Shown in pieces: positions 1 through 9,921 of a stretch of DNA of 64,000 nt. This DNA comes from Anticarsia gemmatalis (taxonomy: Eukaryota; Arthropoda; Insecta; Lepidoptera; Erebidae). The stretch is from contig NC_134760.1 in NCBI RefSeq assembly GCF_050436995.1, positions 12,418,001 to 12,482,000 on the forward strand. The letters run 5' to 3'. Both the position numbers and the translations under genes were made by a program. The stretch's first letter is position 1. Each line of letters begins with the position of its first letter. The notes beneath the pieces were generated by a model, which had not been told where the DNA came from, did not search any database, and saw nothing but the letters and a program-made list of their open reading frames with translations.

Positions 1-2060
1 TGCTTGTGAGGTTAAGAGTCAGGTGATTGGGAAACACGACAAACACAATAGTTATGAAGTTACAGACAGTTTTTGTATGAATGGAATTTCTTATAATGAA
101 AAACAAAACATTGTTTGTTTGAGTAATTTTGTTTTGGAATATTAATGTGATTTTAGTTAGAGAGTCCCGGTTCACTATCGTAAGTGTTTTTTTAATTACT
201 TGGCAGTTAATAAAAGTTTTTAGCAATAAATAATGTGGATTAAAGTAATAGGAACAATTCAAAGTTAATAATTTATGAATGAAAAATACAAAATTGAATG
301 TAACATGTTTTTAATCAAAACCTCAAGTAATGGACTTGGGTTAAGAACACTCACAATTATTATCAAAAAGTAATCAGCAAGTAAGGCATGAAAAATCGGT
401 ACAACAAAAATCAATTACAATAAAAAAAAAACAAAATCGCATCAAGAGTTTCATACAGAAAGCTTTAAAATAGCGTAAGTCATTCAAAAAACCTTTAAAA
501 ACTCTATAATCCATGTGAAAATTCATAACCACATAAAAAAGGATTTTTTACTAAAAACGTGTTACTAAAAGGATAGTAAGCTCATTCGCTTGAACAGATT
601 CTCTATCAGTTCAGTTCCAGTGGTCGGAAATCGCTTTGATTTTCCAAAAGACCACCTCGGAGTAGTGTCGGGAGGGTTGGTGTTGCCACACTATTTATCA
701 GAGAAATGAGTCTTCAAATTGTGGAAAATTTTCGGGAGTTTGTTACTTGAGATATGAGTTTACGTATTGTAGAGTATTGGGGAGTGTAGTCTTTGCTTAT
801 CTCTGAAGGAATAAATCTTCAAAATGTAAATGGAACGAGAGTGTTTTGAAAGTCATTACCAATAGAAAAGTCTTTGGAAGATACAGTTCCTGTACCTTAT
901 TATTTGTAACATCAATTTGTTGCAAACTATGGCATCGTTGTACCAATTTTCTTGATTTTACTTTTTTTTCATTTTTTTTTATTTTACTTTTTTTATGGAA
1001 GGTAATTCAAATACCTACGTATTATATCGAATACAAAGAACTTCAATTTCAGATAGCTATCAAATGTACATTAAAGGTTTTTTATTTAATACAGTCAAGT
1101 CTTCCTTGATATAAAGGCTATTTCAAGAGTTTTATAACACCAAACATGGAGTAACAAAATATCCACATGTCTAACTATCGAGCTGCATATAATTGCAATA
1201 AACTACAGTGGTTATAGTGTAGTAAGACCTCGATGGGGGGCCGTATTATTAGAAGAGCGACGTATGGAGAAACGTGAGCTGTGATAAATATACCCCAGTG
1301 GTGTAGTGGAGTGGTCCACAGCTGTGCGCGTGCGCAGCTTCGATCGACTTGTACTACGTGGGAGATGAATACTTAAGTTCTAAGTTTCAGTTAGGACATA
1401 TTCATGAAACTAATGTTATAAATGCGTGAGTTTGTGAGCATCAGTACACAGCGTATGCTGGTTATCGTCTTTCAAGCGAAAATATAATTGATGGTATAAA
1501 AGTGGTTTTTAATCTTGATCAACACATAAAAATATGTGTGATAAGCGGGCGGAGTCGCGGGCAGCAGCATGTTAAATGCTAAAGTTACTCAACGTTAATT
1601 ATCTTAGACGGTAGAGTTAGCAATTTTGCAAAGCGTTAGTACAAAATTTAGAGGACAAAAGTGACTTTTATTTTTAAGCTTACTATAGCCGGTCAAAAAT
1701 GCCTGTTGCCTTCGAAGAAAATGAATTAAGGCTAAAGTTACTAATCTACGGTTTGAATTACAGGCACAGTTCTAAAAATTGGTTCCTGAATTCTAGAAAT
1801 CGAAGAGAATGTCCCCGCTTCGATTATTTCTTTGTTCTTATATTCAAAGTACTAAACAATTATAACCGATTCAATAATAAATTAACTGTAAAGAATTTCA
1901 GTATTATTCTAAAAGTCCACTCAACGTCAATCATTTGCGTCCAATTAAAGGTACTGTACAAAAGAACTTTCTCTTTCAAACGTGGCTACTAGTAACATTT
2001 CCTTTGTTCGCTCACGTTCCGCTACCCATACAATACCCATACATGTCGTCGCAGTTCCTA
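1..2060. other. Non-coding flank left of the errantivirus
   Basis: AT-rich sequence with no recognisable protein, RNA gene or complete mobile element. Short open frames at 846-1109 and 1699-1992 are low-complexity, poly-T-influenced translations with no domain signature, and I do not call them genes. The last bases (2061-2064, ATAA) are the left target-site duplication of the adjacent element. Confidence 0.6.
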
Positions 2061-2064
2061 ATAA
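2061..2064. repeat. Target-site duplication, left copy (ATAA)
   Basis: ATAA immediately precedes the LTR at 2065 and recurs at 10558-10561 directly after the other LTR. A 4-bp duplication is the usual size for gypsy-type integrases. Confidence 0.9.
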
Positions 2065-2541
2065 TGTTATGAGGCGAATGGCAAACTCACTTTAAAAGAA
2101 TAAAACTTTATTTATTACACTTAGAAATAATATATGAGTTATGAATTAACACTGATTTACGACTAAGATTTGGAATTGATTTAGAACTAACTATGTTTAG
2201 AACTAACTATGAACTAACTTAACTATGAACTAACTTAACTATGAACTATGAACTGAATGTTCGTACATCGAGGACGAGCTTATATACTAATACAATATGT
2301 GAAACGTTAACTTATTAGCTAATGGTTTTAGGGCTAAATTACTTTTATATGATAAGCGAGTCCTGAGAAAAGACAATAACAAAGTGATTAGTAATTATAG
2401 TAAACAGGATACATTAAGATGTTTTGATTTAGATGATGTTAAAATATGAGGACTTTATAGTTATATACTAGGTTACAAGGATTTATGTATTAATATGTCT
2501 TATGTAATACTACAATGTATGACTTATATGCTATTATAACA
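2065..2541 (-). repeat. 3' LTR of the errantivirus (477 bp)
   Basis: Near-identical to 10069-10557. It lies directly downstream of the polypurine tract in element orientation, so it is the 3' LTR. It carries two copies of a 16-bp unit (minus-strand CATAGTTAAGTTAGTT) where the 5' LTR has three, plus a local difference around 2336-2352. A poly(A) signal lies at 2107-2116. Confidence 0.95.
2107..2116 (-). terminator. Poly(A) signal in the 3' LTR
   Basis: On the minus strand two overlapping AATAAA hexamers lie about 45 nt before the 3' LTR end. They follow the initiator, as needed for polyadenylation in R or U5 of the 3' LTR. Confidence 0.65.
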
Positions 2542-2552
2542 CCTCCCCCCTT
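2542..2552 (-). other. Polypurine tract for plus-strand priming
   Basis: The minus-strand run AAGGGGGGAGG directly abuts the 3' LTR at 2541. It overlaps the env stop codon (2551-2553), so the end of env and the replication primer share sequence. Confidence 0.85.
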
Positions 2553-4459
2553 AGAACAAAGATTGGGCGTTGGCGCCTAAACTTTGAGAAGATGGTGGCA
2601 GTATTCTTGTAGCATTATTTTCTTCGTCTTCGTCTTCTGAGATACATGAAGTATTATGAGTGATGGTCCTCATTGGGATACTAATTTGACTGGATCGTCT
2701 TCTGGAGGAGTTGTCAAAGCAGTTATTAAAGATTTGTATACATCCTCTTTCGTTTGTACATTGGGTAAATCTATACCATCGACTGAATAGTTTCAACAGG
2801 AGAAATGTTAACATGAATATACCCAATATAAAATAGAACCATGAAAAACTAGTTCGGTTATTCTCTAAGAACCTTTGAGATGCTGATTTAGACCGTAAGT
2901 TATGTAGTTCTTGAGAGTAAGTGTCTAGATGATTCTTAATAGTTTTTAATGCATCTAATGGTACATCATTGATGGCTATAGGAAGTAGAGTTGGAGTCTT
3001 GATGTCTTCGGGTATTTCAAAGCAATCTTCAGTTCTGATGTCGGGCACGATGACTGGATATGTGACATTGTCTTCTGATGACTGATATGCTGACAGAGTG
3101 CTGTATCCGGTGTGGAGTTTACAGCCCTCAGGTAGATTTATGATTCCGGATCCTTGAAGTTTGTGGTTGGAAATTTCATTCAGACATTGTAATACACAGT
3201 GAGTATCCTTTGTTAAAATGTAGAGCCACTTATTGTTGCCAAGAGGTTGAAACGTTTGAATTTCGGCAGGAAATGTTGTGGTTGTACAAGTCGTAGGGAT
3301 TGTTGTCGATTTACTGAGGAGGATATCCATCTCGCAGATTGGTCGTGCTGAAGAATCGTAGATCACGAGGTCTTTACAGATGCTTTTTCGTGAAGCGTAG
3401 ACTTTGCAGTTGTTCAGCAAACTCGTTGAGACATATCTTTGTCCACTAGGGTTAGTGGCCAGGTAAGTATGCTCAGGGATAATAGTTGAGTGGAAAGAGG
3501 AATTAGGATGTTGGATAGGAATTGAATATATATGATATAAAGTTAAAGGATCATTCTGAACTAATGGGAATTCTAAAATATAAACAAGTCGATCAGAGAA
3601 GACGTAGGCTGATAGATATGAAGAATCTAGAAGTGTATGGATGTTTTCTATAGAGACGGAAGTAACTAATCTTTTATTCGTTCTTAATTTATTAGATAGT
3701 AGTAATTCATTATATAATTTTTTCAAGGATATAATAGACGGATGGATAATGTTTGATTTAGCAAAGAGGATACTTGTAAGGCAGTCATTGATATCGTTTT
3801 CGAGATTTGTAGCCAATTCAAGAATTTGTATAGTAATAGATGTAATATCTTCAGTTATCTTTAAATTAAACACTAAATTTTCGGTTTTGTTGAAGTAGTC
3901 ATTTAAGCGACGTATATTTTCGTTGATAATTTGTTCATCGAATGATATTTTAAATATGGTTTCATTAAAGTTTTTTATAGTTGAGCTAGTAATTTGAATT
4001 TGTTTTTGCATTAGTTCAGACATTTCTAGATTTTGTTTCTCGAGAAGATCTATGTATTCGTTGTAATGTTTGGCATCTTTGGCATCAGGAGTACCAATGA
4101 GCCATTTTAAAACAGAACTCAAACCATCTAACAGTTCTCTCTTTTGGCGTGAATTCTTACCTAGATACATACTTAGTTCTGAGAGTCTATTTTCGATTTT
4201 ATTTAAGCTAACATTAAGATAAGATTTAGTTGAAAGAACAGTAGGGAAATTCAAATGTTTAAATGACATAGAATTAAAATTATTCGAAAGTCGTTGTAAG
4301 GACTCATAGGAAATGAATAGGGGCTTCAGATCACGATATATGATTAATTTCCATGATTCTTCGCTAATTAATATTTGGCCTTCTTCGTTATAAAATATTC
4401 CAGCGTTGGAAGTAAGAGGTTGGGAGAAATTTATATTGGCAACGATTCCGTTGGTTGCC
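2551..4459 (-). CDS. env: Envelope fusion protein (baculovirus F-like), exon 2
   Basis: The exon opens at the 4460 acceptor and encodes 635 codons to TAA 2553-2551. The internal ATG at 4269 is not the likely start, because 63 open codons precede it and the leader exon supplies the signal peptide. A furin-type R-Q-K-R site (about 4149-4138) is followed by a hydrophobic fusion-peptide-like segment, the hallmark of errantivirus and baculovirus F-type class I fusion proteins. A Cys-bearing ectodomain, a transmembrane helix (about 2850-2775) and a cytoplasmic tail of about 70 residues with basic and acidic patches follow. This is a membrane-anchored surface protein for entry. The frame is intact, but whether it is functional cannot be told from sequence. 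Confidence 0.92.
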
Positions 4460-4659
4460 CTGCAATAGAAACAACATTTACTCTATTAGTTTTACGATAA
4501 TTTTGAATTCGTATTTTAATAAATTTATAAATTTTGTATAATAATATTACAACTACGAGTTTAATAAGGGAACAGATTATAAAATTGAGTATATAACTAG
4601 GACTATAAAGGGATTGGAGTAAAGATATGTCATTCTGGGCTGTTGTAAAATGACAGACC
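4431..4659 (-). CDS. Small transmembrane ORF between pol and env (spliced exon)
   Basis: A consensus acceptor (T-rich tract then TTTCCAG, boundary 4660/4659) opens a frame of 75 codons that ends at TAA 4433-4431. There is no in-frame ATG, so it needs the leader exon, and its phase (one base, then full codons) fits the 9926 donor. The product has about 20 polar residues, one strongly hydrophobic segment of about 20 residues (codons about 22-41, near 4595-4536), then a Lys/Arg-rich tail. It overlaps the env exon in another frame at 4431-4459. A role is not proven. The layout resembles a small fusogen or a type I/III membrane peptide. I have an unverified recollection of small membrane ORFs at this place in Drosophila errantiviruses. 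Confidence 0.55.
4458..4476 (-). other. Env splice acceptor
   Basis: Minus-strand TTTCTATTGCAG|GG places the intron end at 4460 and the exon start at 4459. The env frame is open from here, and one base precedes the first full codon, matching the phase of the 9926 donor. Confidence 0.75.
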
Positions 4660-4713
4660 CTGGAAATTATAAATAAATTTTACTTAATATATATCTAACA
4701 TTAATTATCTCTA

Positions 4714-7700
4714 CTACATATTATTATCTAAATAAGGTCGCAAACGGTTTGCATGCACTAATTGATTTTTACCTGCCTTTCGAATCAAATAATTTTCATT
4801 AAAGCCTACACGTAACACTTCGTATGGGCCATCCCATTTTGCATCTAAACTATTAGGATTAGGAACTCGTAACAATACCTTTGAACCTACTTTATATTCT
4901 ATTGGGTTTTTAATTTGACTATCATAGCGTTCTTTAGCTTTTTCTTTCATTCTTTCTAAGTTAATCAGAGCTGTATCACGAGACACTCGAAGACGTTCGT
5001 TTAAGTCCTTTAAATAGTCACATGCGTTATATTCTGGAATTGGTTTTAACGAATAAAATGGACGAGGTTTAAATCCGAAAAGGAGTTCATGGGGAGTGTA
5101 ACCCGTAGAAGCATTAGTGGAAGTATTGTGGCACATGATTGCAAATGGAATTATGTGATCCCAGTTTTTTAAATGACGATTATAATACATACGAATATGG
5201 TCGCGTAATGTTGCATGGAACCTTTCTAGAGCACCGTTTGTTTGTGGATGGTATGCAGTATTGAATGTTTGATTGCATCCTAGAAATTTTACTAATTGTT
5301 TCATAACTTTATTCATGAATTCGGTGCCTTGATCGGAATGAAAACGTTTGGGAACCCCGAAATGTTGACAATAATGTAGTAGTTGCTTGGCTACTGTTAC
5401 GGCTTCTTTGTCTGGGATAGCATAAGCTTGTACAAAACGCGTTAAATCATCTTGCAAAGTTAAAATATACTTGTTACTGTTATCACTTATTTCTGAGTAT
5501 GAAACAAGATCAATTGAGACACGTTCAAATGGTTCAGTGGATTGGGAGGTAATAACCATGGGAGCTTGAAAATTCTTTCTCTGAATTTTATTCCGTTGAC
5601 AGGTGAGACAAGAGTCGATATAATTTTTGATATCATTGGTCATTCCTTTCCAATAATATTCTTCGCGAATCTTTTTTGTTGTTTCAGAAATACCACGGTG
5701 TCCTGAAAGTGGTTCATCGTGGAATGTTTTAAGAATTTTCGGAATTTCTTCTGGTTTAGGATATTTTACTTTGTTTTCGCAAATGATAATTTCGCAATTA
5801 TAATATTGGCCTAGGTATGCTGAAATACGCAGTTGCTCATTATTTAATAATTTACAAGTTGTATCATACTTAAGATCGGGAATATAAAGAGTATCTATAT
5901 TATGGTGTTGTAGACAGGACAAAAGTGCTTTGAAGTAACTTTCACTGTCCCAAGGATCGAAATGGTTGGGTCTTGTATAACATAAATAAAAATTTTGCTT
6001 TTCACTAGAAATAATGTGATCTACACTATAGAGTGATTTTGGTTTATCTAGGTTGACAGGTGCGCATAAAGATAAAGCTTGATTTAGTAAATTATTATGG
6101 TCAGCGTGATTACAAGATATGGGTAGAAATATGTTTTTATGTCTAGGATCTAATAATTGATTCGGTGAGATTTTTATAATAGAAGGATCAAAGCAATTAA
6201 TATCAGGATCTTGTAAAGAAAGGAAATGTTCATAATTAATTTGCATATAGTCATCTTCATCGGATGGGAATTTATTGTCATTGCGTTCTACGTGGTCTGA
6301 AGGACTTGGACTATCTTGAGTTAAATCGATTACGTTAGAATTCAAAATAGGAGGTCGGGATAATGCATCTGCATTTGTATTAAATTTACCTGATTTATGA
6401 ATGATCTCGTAGTCATATTCTTCAAGTTTTAGTCTCCAACGGACTAAACGACTACCGGGATCTTTGATACTAAATAGCCATTTAAGAGGCATATGGTCAG
6501 TTACGACTTTAAATTTACGACCGTATAGATATGGGCGGAAATGTTTGACTGCCCATACGATGGCTAAGGCTTCGCGCTCGATCACTGAGTAATTAGATTC
6601 GGCTTTGTTTAATGTTCTTGATGCGTATGCAATAGGTAGGTCTTTGCCTATTTCTCCTTGAGAAAGTATAGCACCGATGGCATATAATGAAGCATCCGTA
6701 GTTAAAATAAATTCTTTGTTAAAATCTGGATATTGAAGAAGGGGAGTTGTGGTTAAAATTTCTTTACATTTATCAAAGGCTTCTTGTTGGCTTTCACCCC
6801 AAATGAATGGTGTGTCCTTTTTAAGAAGACATGTTAAAGGTTTAGTTAGTTTACTAAAGATTGGAATGAATCTGCGGTAATAACCTGCAAGACCTAGAAA
6901 TGATTTGATATCTTTACATGATTTTGGAATTGGGAAATTTTGAACTGCTTCTACTTTACTCGGATTAGGTTTAACACCTTCACTCGATATAATATGACCG
7001 AGATATGCTACTTCTTTTCTCATAAATTCACATTTATCTGGTTGGACCTTTAAACCATGCTGCTTAAGGCGATTAAAAACTTCGGTTAACTTTTGCTCGT
7101 GTTCTTGAAGGCTTGATGCGAATACCACAATATCGTCAAGATAGACAAAGCAACGGTCACCTTGTAAACCTAAGAGAACATTGTCCATGGCTCTTTGGAA
7201 TGTTGCGGGTGCATTTTTCAATCCAAAAGGCATCCTAAGAAACTCATAGTGACCATATGGAGTGCTGAACGCGGTTTTAGGTATGTCTTTAGGGTCCATT
7301 TCGACTTGATGAAAACCAGAAGCAAGATCTAATGTAGTAAAATAAATTGAATGACCTAATTTGTCTAGAATGTCTGTTATGTTAGGTAAGGGATAACTGT
7401 CTCCGATTGTGATTTCGTTTAATTTGCGGTAGTCTATCACCACACGCCATTTTTGTTTTCCTGAAGCGTCTAGTTTTTTAGGTACTACCCAAATGGGGCT
7501 GCTCCAAGGCGATGTGCTAGGTTGAATTATGTTTTGGTCTAGCATTTTTTGAACCTGAGATTTGACTTCTTGCTGATGTACGTAAGGAAACCGATAAGTT
7601 TTAGTGTTGATAGGAACATCTGAGGTAGTTGGAATTGTATGTTTTGTATGACTTGTGAATGTAAGAGGCTCATCTTCTATATAATATATATCTGAGAAGT

Positions 7701-9012
7701 TGTTGATGATTTTATCTAATGACTGTTTCTCTTCGTTATTTAAATGATCTTGTCGAATTAATTGTTTTACCTTTAACCTCTTATCATGGACGTTGTATTT
7801 AATATTTGTTGAGTTAATTGTATGAATATTCTGAGATAAGTCAATAGTTTGAAAACTCGTTGCTTTAATTATAGGAATATTTATTAATTTGTCTTTGTTA
7901 CTAGTGTTTACGCATGTAATTAGAAATTTGTTATTTTTGACTGTCACTAGTGCGTTTGGAATAGTTATGTCTTTGTTAATTATTTGTTTGTCTATGATTG
8001 CGGGACCATTCTGTACATCATTAGTGAGACATGTGATTACTGTTTCGGCCCTTGACCCTATTAACTGGTTTGTATCTGAGGATCCCTTTGTGATTTCACC
8101 TATATTGAACAATTTATAGGAACGGTCTCGTACACGCATTGTTTTAGATTGAACATGAATACTAACATTAAATTTAGTCATAAAATCATTACCAAGAATT
8201 CCGTCAACTTCTATGTTAAGATTAGCTACATGAAATTTATACTTAGAGAAATTGTCTAGAGCAATTTGTGCTGTGCCAAAGCTTTGTATTGAAGAATCTT
8301 TTCCAGATATACCAACTATAGATACAATGTCCGATACATCTAGAGGTGCGTTACCAATCTTTTCCTTTTTGAGGACAGAAATGGCTGCGCCGGTATCTAT
8401 TAGCATAGTAACTGGGTTGCCTTCAATATGGAATTTGCAGTGTAGAAGATTTTCAGGAGGTACGTTTAAAGAAGATATTCTGATGGATTTCGTGATCTTT
8501 GATTTTGTTGAGTTCAGACGAGATTTAGAATTAGATTTAGTATATGATTTAGAATTAGATTTAGTGTCAGATTTAGTATCAGATTTAGTATTAGATTTAA
8601 TATTAGATTTAGTTTCAGATTGAGTGTCAGATTTAGTACAAGATTTAGGATTAGATTTTTGCTTAATACTAGAGCTAGAGTTATTAAATGATATAGGATT
8701 AGATTTAATTATTGTTTGGATTTCAGCCTGAATACATGCATCGCGAAGTTGTGTCCGATACACTGGTAGACTTGGCGATGTTTGAGAATCAGTCTGAGTA
8801 AAAGCGTCGCGAAGTTGTGTCCGATACACTGATAGACTTTGCGAAACTTGCGTGTTTTTTATGTGTCCCCGATGGACTGGTCTAGAAATTTGTTTTGTTA
8901 TAGCTGGAGATCCTCCAGCGGGACTTGATTTTGGATCATTTTTGTCTGGACATAATATTGAGAAGCGGTTTCCTCGGACATGTCCAGATCCGGGGCCGCT
9001 TTGGAGTTTAAA
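4714..9012 (-). CDS. pol: Pol polyprotein (protease, RT, RNase H, integrase), by -1 frameshift
   Basis: The frame opens after a stop at 9013-9015 and runs 1432 codons to TAG at 4714-4716. There is no ATG near the start, so expression as Gag-Pol by -1 frameshift is expected. In order: a Lys/Ser-rich low-complexity linker (about 8500-8660), an aspartic protease with D-T-G-A (about 8385-8405), reverse transcriptase with the Y-L-D-D active site (about 7131-7146), and RNase H with a T-D-A-S motif (about 6668-6706). Integrase follows with an HHCC zinc finger (about 5585-5730) and a D-D-E core (D near 5515, D near 5335, E near 5225), ending in a GPY/F module near the C terminus. All catalytic motifs look intact. 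The stop lies 54 nt before the first downstream splice acceptor. Confidence 0.95.
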   Translation of the reverse strand, partial: FKLQSGPGSGHVRGNRFSILCPDKNDPKSSPAGGSPAITKQISRPVHRGHIKNTQVSQSLSVYRTQLRDAFTQTDSQTSPSLPVYRTQLRDACIQAEIQTIIKSNPISFNNSSSSIKQKSNPKSCTKSDTQSETKSNIKSNTKSDTKSDTKSNSKSYTKSNSKSRLNSTKSKITKSIRISSLNVPPENLLHCKFHIEGNPVTMLIDTGAAISVLKKEKIGNAPLDVSDIVSIVGISGKDSSIQSFGTAQIALDNFSKYKFHVANLNIEVDGILGNDFMTKFNVSIHVQSKTMRVRDRSYKLFNIGEITKGSSDTNQLIGSRAETVITCLTNDVQNGPAIIDKQIINKDITIPNALVTVKNNKFLITCVNTSNKDKLINIPIIKATSFQTIDLSQNIHTINSTNIKYNVHDKRLKVKQLIRQDHLNNEEKQSLDKIINNFSDIYYIEDEPLTFTSHTKHTIPTTSDVPINTKTYRFPYVHQQEVKSQVQKMLDQNIIQPSTSPWSSPIWVVPKKLDASGKQKWRVVIDYRKLNEITIGDSYPLPNITDILDKLGHSIYFTTLDLASGFHQVEMDPKDIPKTAFSTPYGHYEFLRMPFGLKNAPATFQRAMDNVLLGLQGDRCFVYLDDIVVFASSLQEHEQKLTEVFNRLKQHGLKVQPDKCEFMRKEVAYLGHIISSEGVKPNPSKVEAVQNFPIPKSCKDIKSFLGLAGYYRRFIPIFSKLTKPLTCLLKKDTPFIWGESQQEAFDKCKEILTTTPLLQYPDFNKEFILTTDASLYAIGAILSQGEIGKDLPIAYASRTLNKAESNYSVIEREALAIVWAVKHFRPYLYGRKFKVVTDHMPLKWLFSIKDPGSRLVRWRLKLEEYDYEIIHKSGKFNTNADALSRPPILNSNVIDLTQDSPSPSDHVERNDNKFPSDEDDYMQINYEHFLSLQDPDINCFDPSIIKISPNQLLDPRHKNIFLPISCNHADHNNLLNQALSLCAPVNLDKPKSLYSVDHIISSEKQNFYLCYTRPNHFDPWDSESYFKALLSCLQHHNIDTLYIPDLKYDTTCKLLNNEQLRISAYLGQYYNCEIIICENKVKYPKPEEIPKILKTFHDEPLSGHRGISETTKKIREEYYWKGMTNDIKNYIDSCLTCQRNKIQRKNFQAPMVITSQSTEPFERVSIDLVSYSEISDNSNKYILTLQDDLTRFVQAYAIPDKEAVTVAKQLLHYCQHFGVPKRFHSDQGTEFMNKVMKQLVKFLGCNQTFNTAYHPQTNGALERFHATLRDHIRMYYNRHLKNWDHIIPFAIMCHNTSTNASTGYTPHELLFGFKPRPFYSLKPIPEYNACDYLKDLNERLRVSRDTALINLERMKEKAKERYDSQIKNPIEYKVGSKVLLRVPNPNSLDAKWDGPYEVLRVGFNENYLIRKAGKNQLVHANRLRPYLDNNM
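8500..8660 (-). repeat. Degenerate 12-nt coding repeat (Lys-Ser-rich linker in Pol)
   Basis: About a dozen imperfect 12-bp units (plus-strand form 'agatttagnntt') encode a run of K-S-x-T/S-K-S-like tetrapeptides just before the protease. It is in frame throughout and probably arose by slippage. Confidence 0.85.
8741..8845 (-). repeat. 66-bp tandem duplication in the Pol N-terminal linker
   Basis: A segment starting TCGCGAAGTT at 8741 recurs at 8807, exactly 66 bp away, so the octapeptide YRTQLRDA appears twice, 22 residues apart. The duplication is in frame and lies just upstream of the Lys-Ser repeat. Confidence 0.85.
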
Positions 9013-9794
9013 TTATGAATTTTAGGCTTAGGAGCTGGAAGCGTACGTTGGTTTACCTGATTCGACTGTAGATTTTTATAATTGTTAAATTGCCTTTTTC
9101 GGCACTCTGAAATTAAATGACCTGGTTTTTTACAGTAATTGCAAGTTTTACTGGTATTTATATGATTATGATTTGTTGGTGGAGTTGGGTTTGTTAAACG
9201 AAACATTTGCTGTCGAGCACGATTCATTGCACATATTTTCTCCTCTTGTATAGCGAAACGGCCTGCTTCAGAAAGAGTTGTAAAGCCTTTGGTTCGCAAC
9301 ATTACTCCTATCTCTGCGCTTATACCGTTAACGAAGACGCTTAAAGCTGTTTCTTCGGTAACCGCTAATCTACCGTAAAGAGTACTGTCAGTGATTTCTG
9401 TGCTTAACTTTTCGACTATTTTACTCCTGCATAGATCTACTCTATTAAAATACTGGGTTATAGATTCATTTGGTTTTTGAAACATAGATTGAAGTTCTAA
9501 ATTAAGATGCGATATGGTTTTCACGTTTGAAAATTGGCTAATAAGAGAAGATTTCAATGCTGCCCAGTTATTATATTGTCTGCAATGGATATTTGATGCT
9601 CCTACACCAGTAATGTTATTCAGGACGTACACTAATAGAATTTGCTTTTGATCCTCTGTGGCTAAATTAAAAGCTGAATCGCAGGATCTGACGAATCCGT
9701 AGATCTGGTCAGGTACATTTGTTTCGAATTTGGGAATTAGTTTGAGGAGAGTCGCTATATCTAGAGAAGTTGAAGTTTCGCTTTTGATCGACAT
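8898..9794 (-). CDS. gag: Gag polyprotein (298 aa)
   Basis: This is the structural protein of the errantivirus particle, encoded first after the leader. Residues about 1-200 are a helix-rich capsid-like region. Residues 218-231 form a CCHC zinc knuckle (C-x2-C-x4-H-x4-C: Cys218, Cys221, His226, Cys231), expected to bind genomic RNA, followed by a basic and then an acidic tail. The ATG at 9794 follows the short leader ORF and is the first ATG of this frame that fits a normal Gag N-terminus. Its last 38 codons overlap the pol frame, and a slippery TTTAAAC at 9012-9006 lies in the Gag reading frame. A length near 300 aa is short but within the range for Ty3/gypsy Gag. Confidence 0.93.
   Translation of the reverse strand: MSIKSETSTSLDIATLLKLIPKFETNVPDQIYGFVRSCDSAFNLATEDQKQILLVYVLNNITGVGASNIHCRQYNNWAALKSSLISQFSNVKTISHLNLELQSMFQKPNESITQYFNRVDLCRSKIVEKLSTEITDSTLYGRLAVTEETALSVFVNGISAEIGVMLRTKGFTTLSEAGRFAIQEEKICAMNRARQQMFRLTNPTPPTNHNHINTSKTCNYCKKPGHLISECRKRQFNNYKNLQSNQVNQRTLPAPKPKIHNLNSKAAPDLDMSEETASQYYVQTKMIQNQVPLEDLQL
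8963..9012 (-). promoter_or_regulatory. Programmed -1 frameshift signal at the gag/pol overlap
   Basis: The minus-strand heptamer TTTAAAC (9012-9006) is in phase T-TTA-AAC with gag, the X-XXY-YYZ form, and a -1 slip reads straight into pol. The pol frame opens only 3 nt upstream. After a 4-nt spacer, AAGCGG (9001-8996) can pair with CCGCTT (8968-8963), enclosing a second GC-rich stem, CCxCGGA with TCCGAGG. The slippery site and frame relation are seen directly. The hairpin is a manual prediction. Confidence 0.8.
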
Positions 9795-9921
9795 TTTGTA
9801 AAAAAAAATTTGGTAAATATACGAATAATAAAAAGGTTAAAACAACTTGGATAAGATTTAGGAACTAGGAGTTAGATTTAAGGATTTCAGGCAAGGAAAT
9901 AGAGCATATGAGTTTGGCCAC

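Noticed and set aside
846..1109. Open frame rich in Phe and Leu
   Set aside because: It is driven by a poly-T tract and has no signal of selection or homology.
2551..4269. Env starting at the ATG at 4269
   Set aside because: The frame continues 63 codons upstream to a consensus splice acceptor. Starting at 4269 would remove the N-terminal part and leave no signal peptide.
8252..8623. Plus-strand open frame of 123 codons
   Set aside because: It is the antisense shadow of pol, including its Lys-Ser repeat, with no promoter or domain.
8827..8829. Pol starting at 8829
   Set aside because: The codon is GTG, not ATG, and the frame is open upstream to 9012, right at the slippery heptamer.
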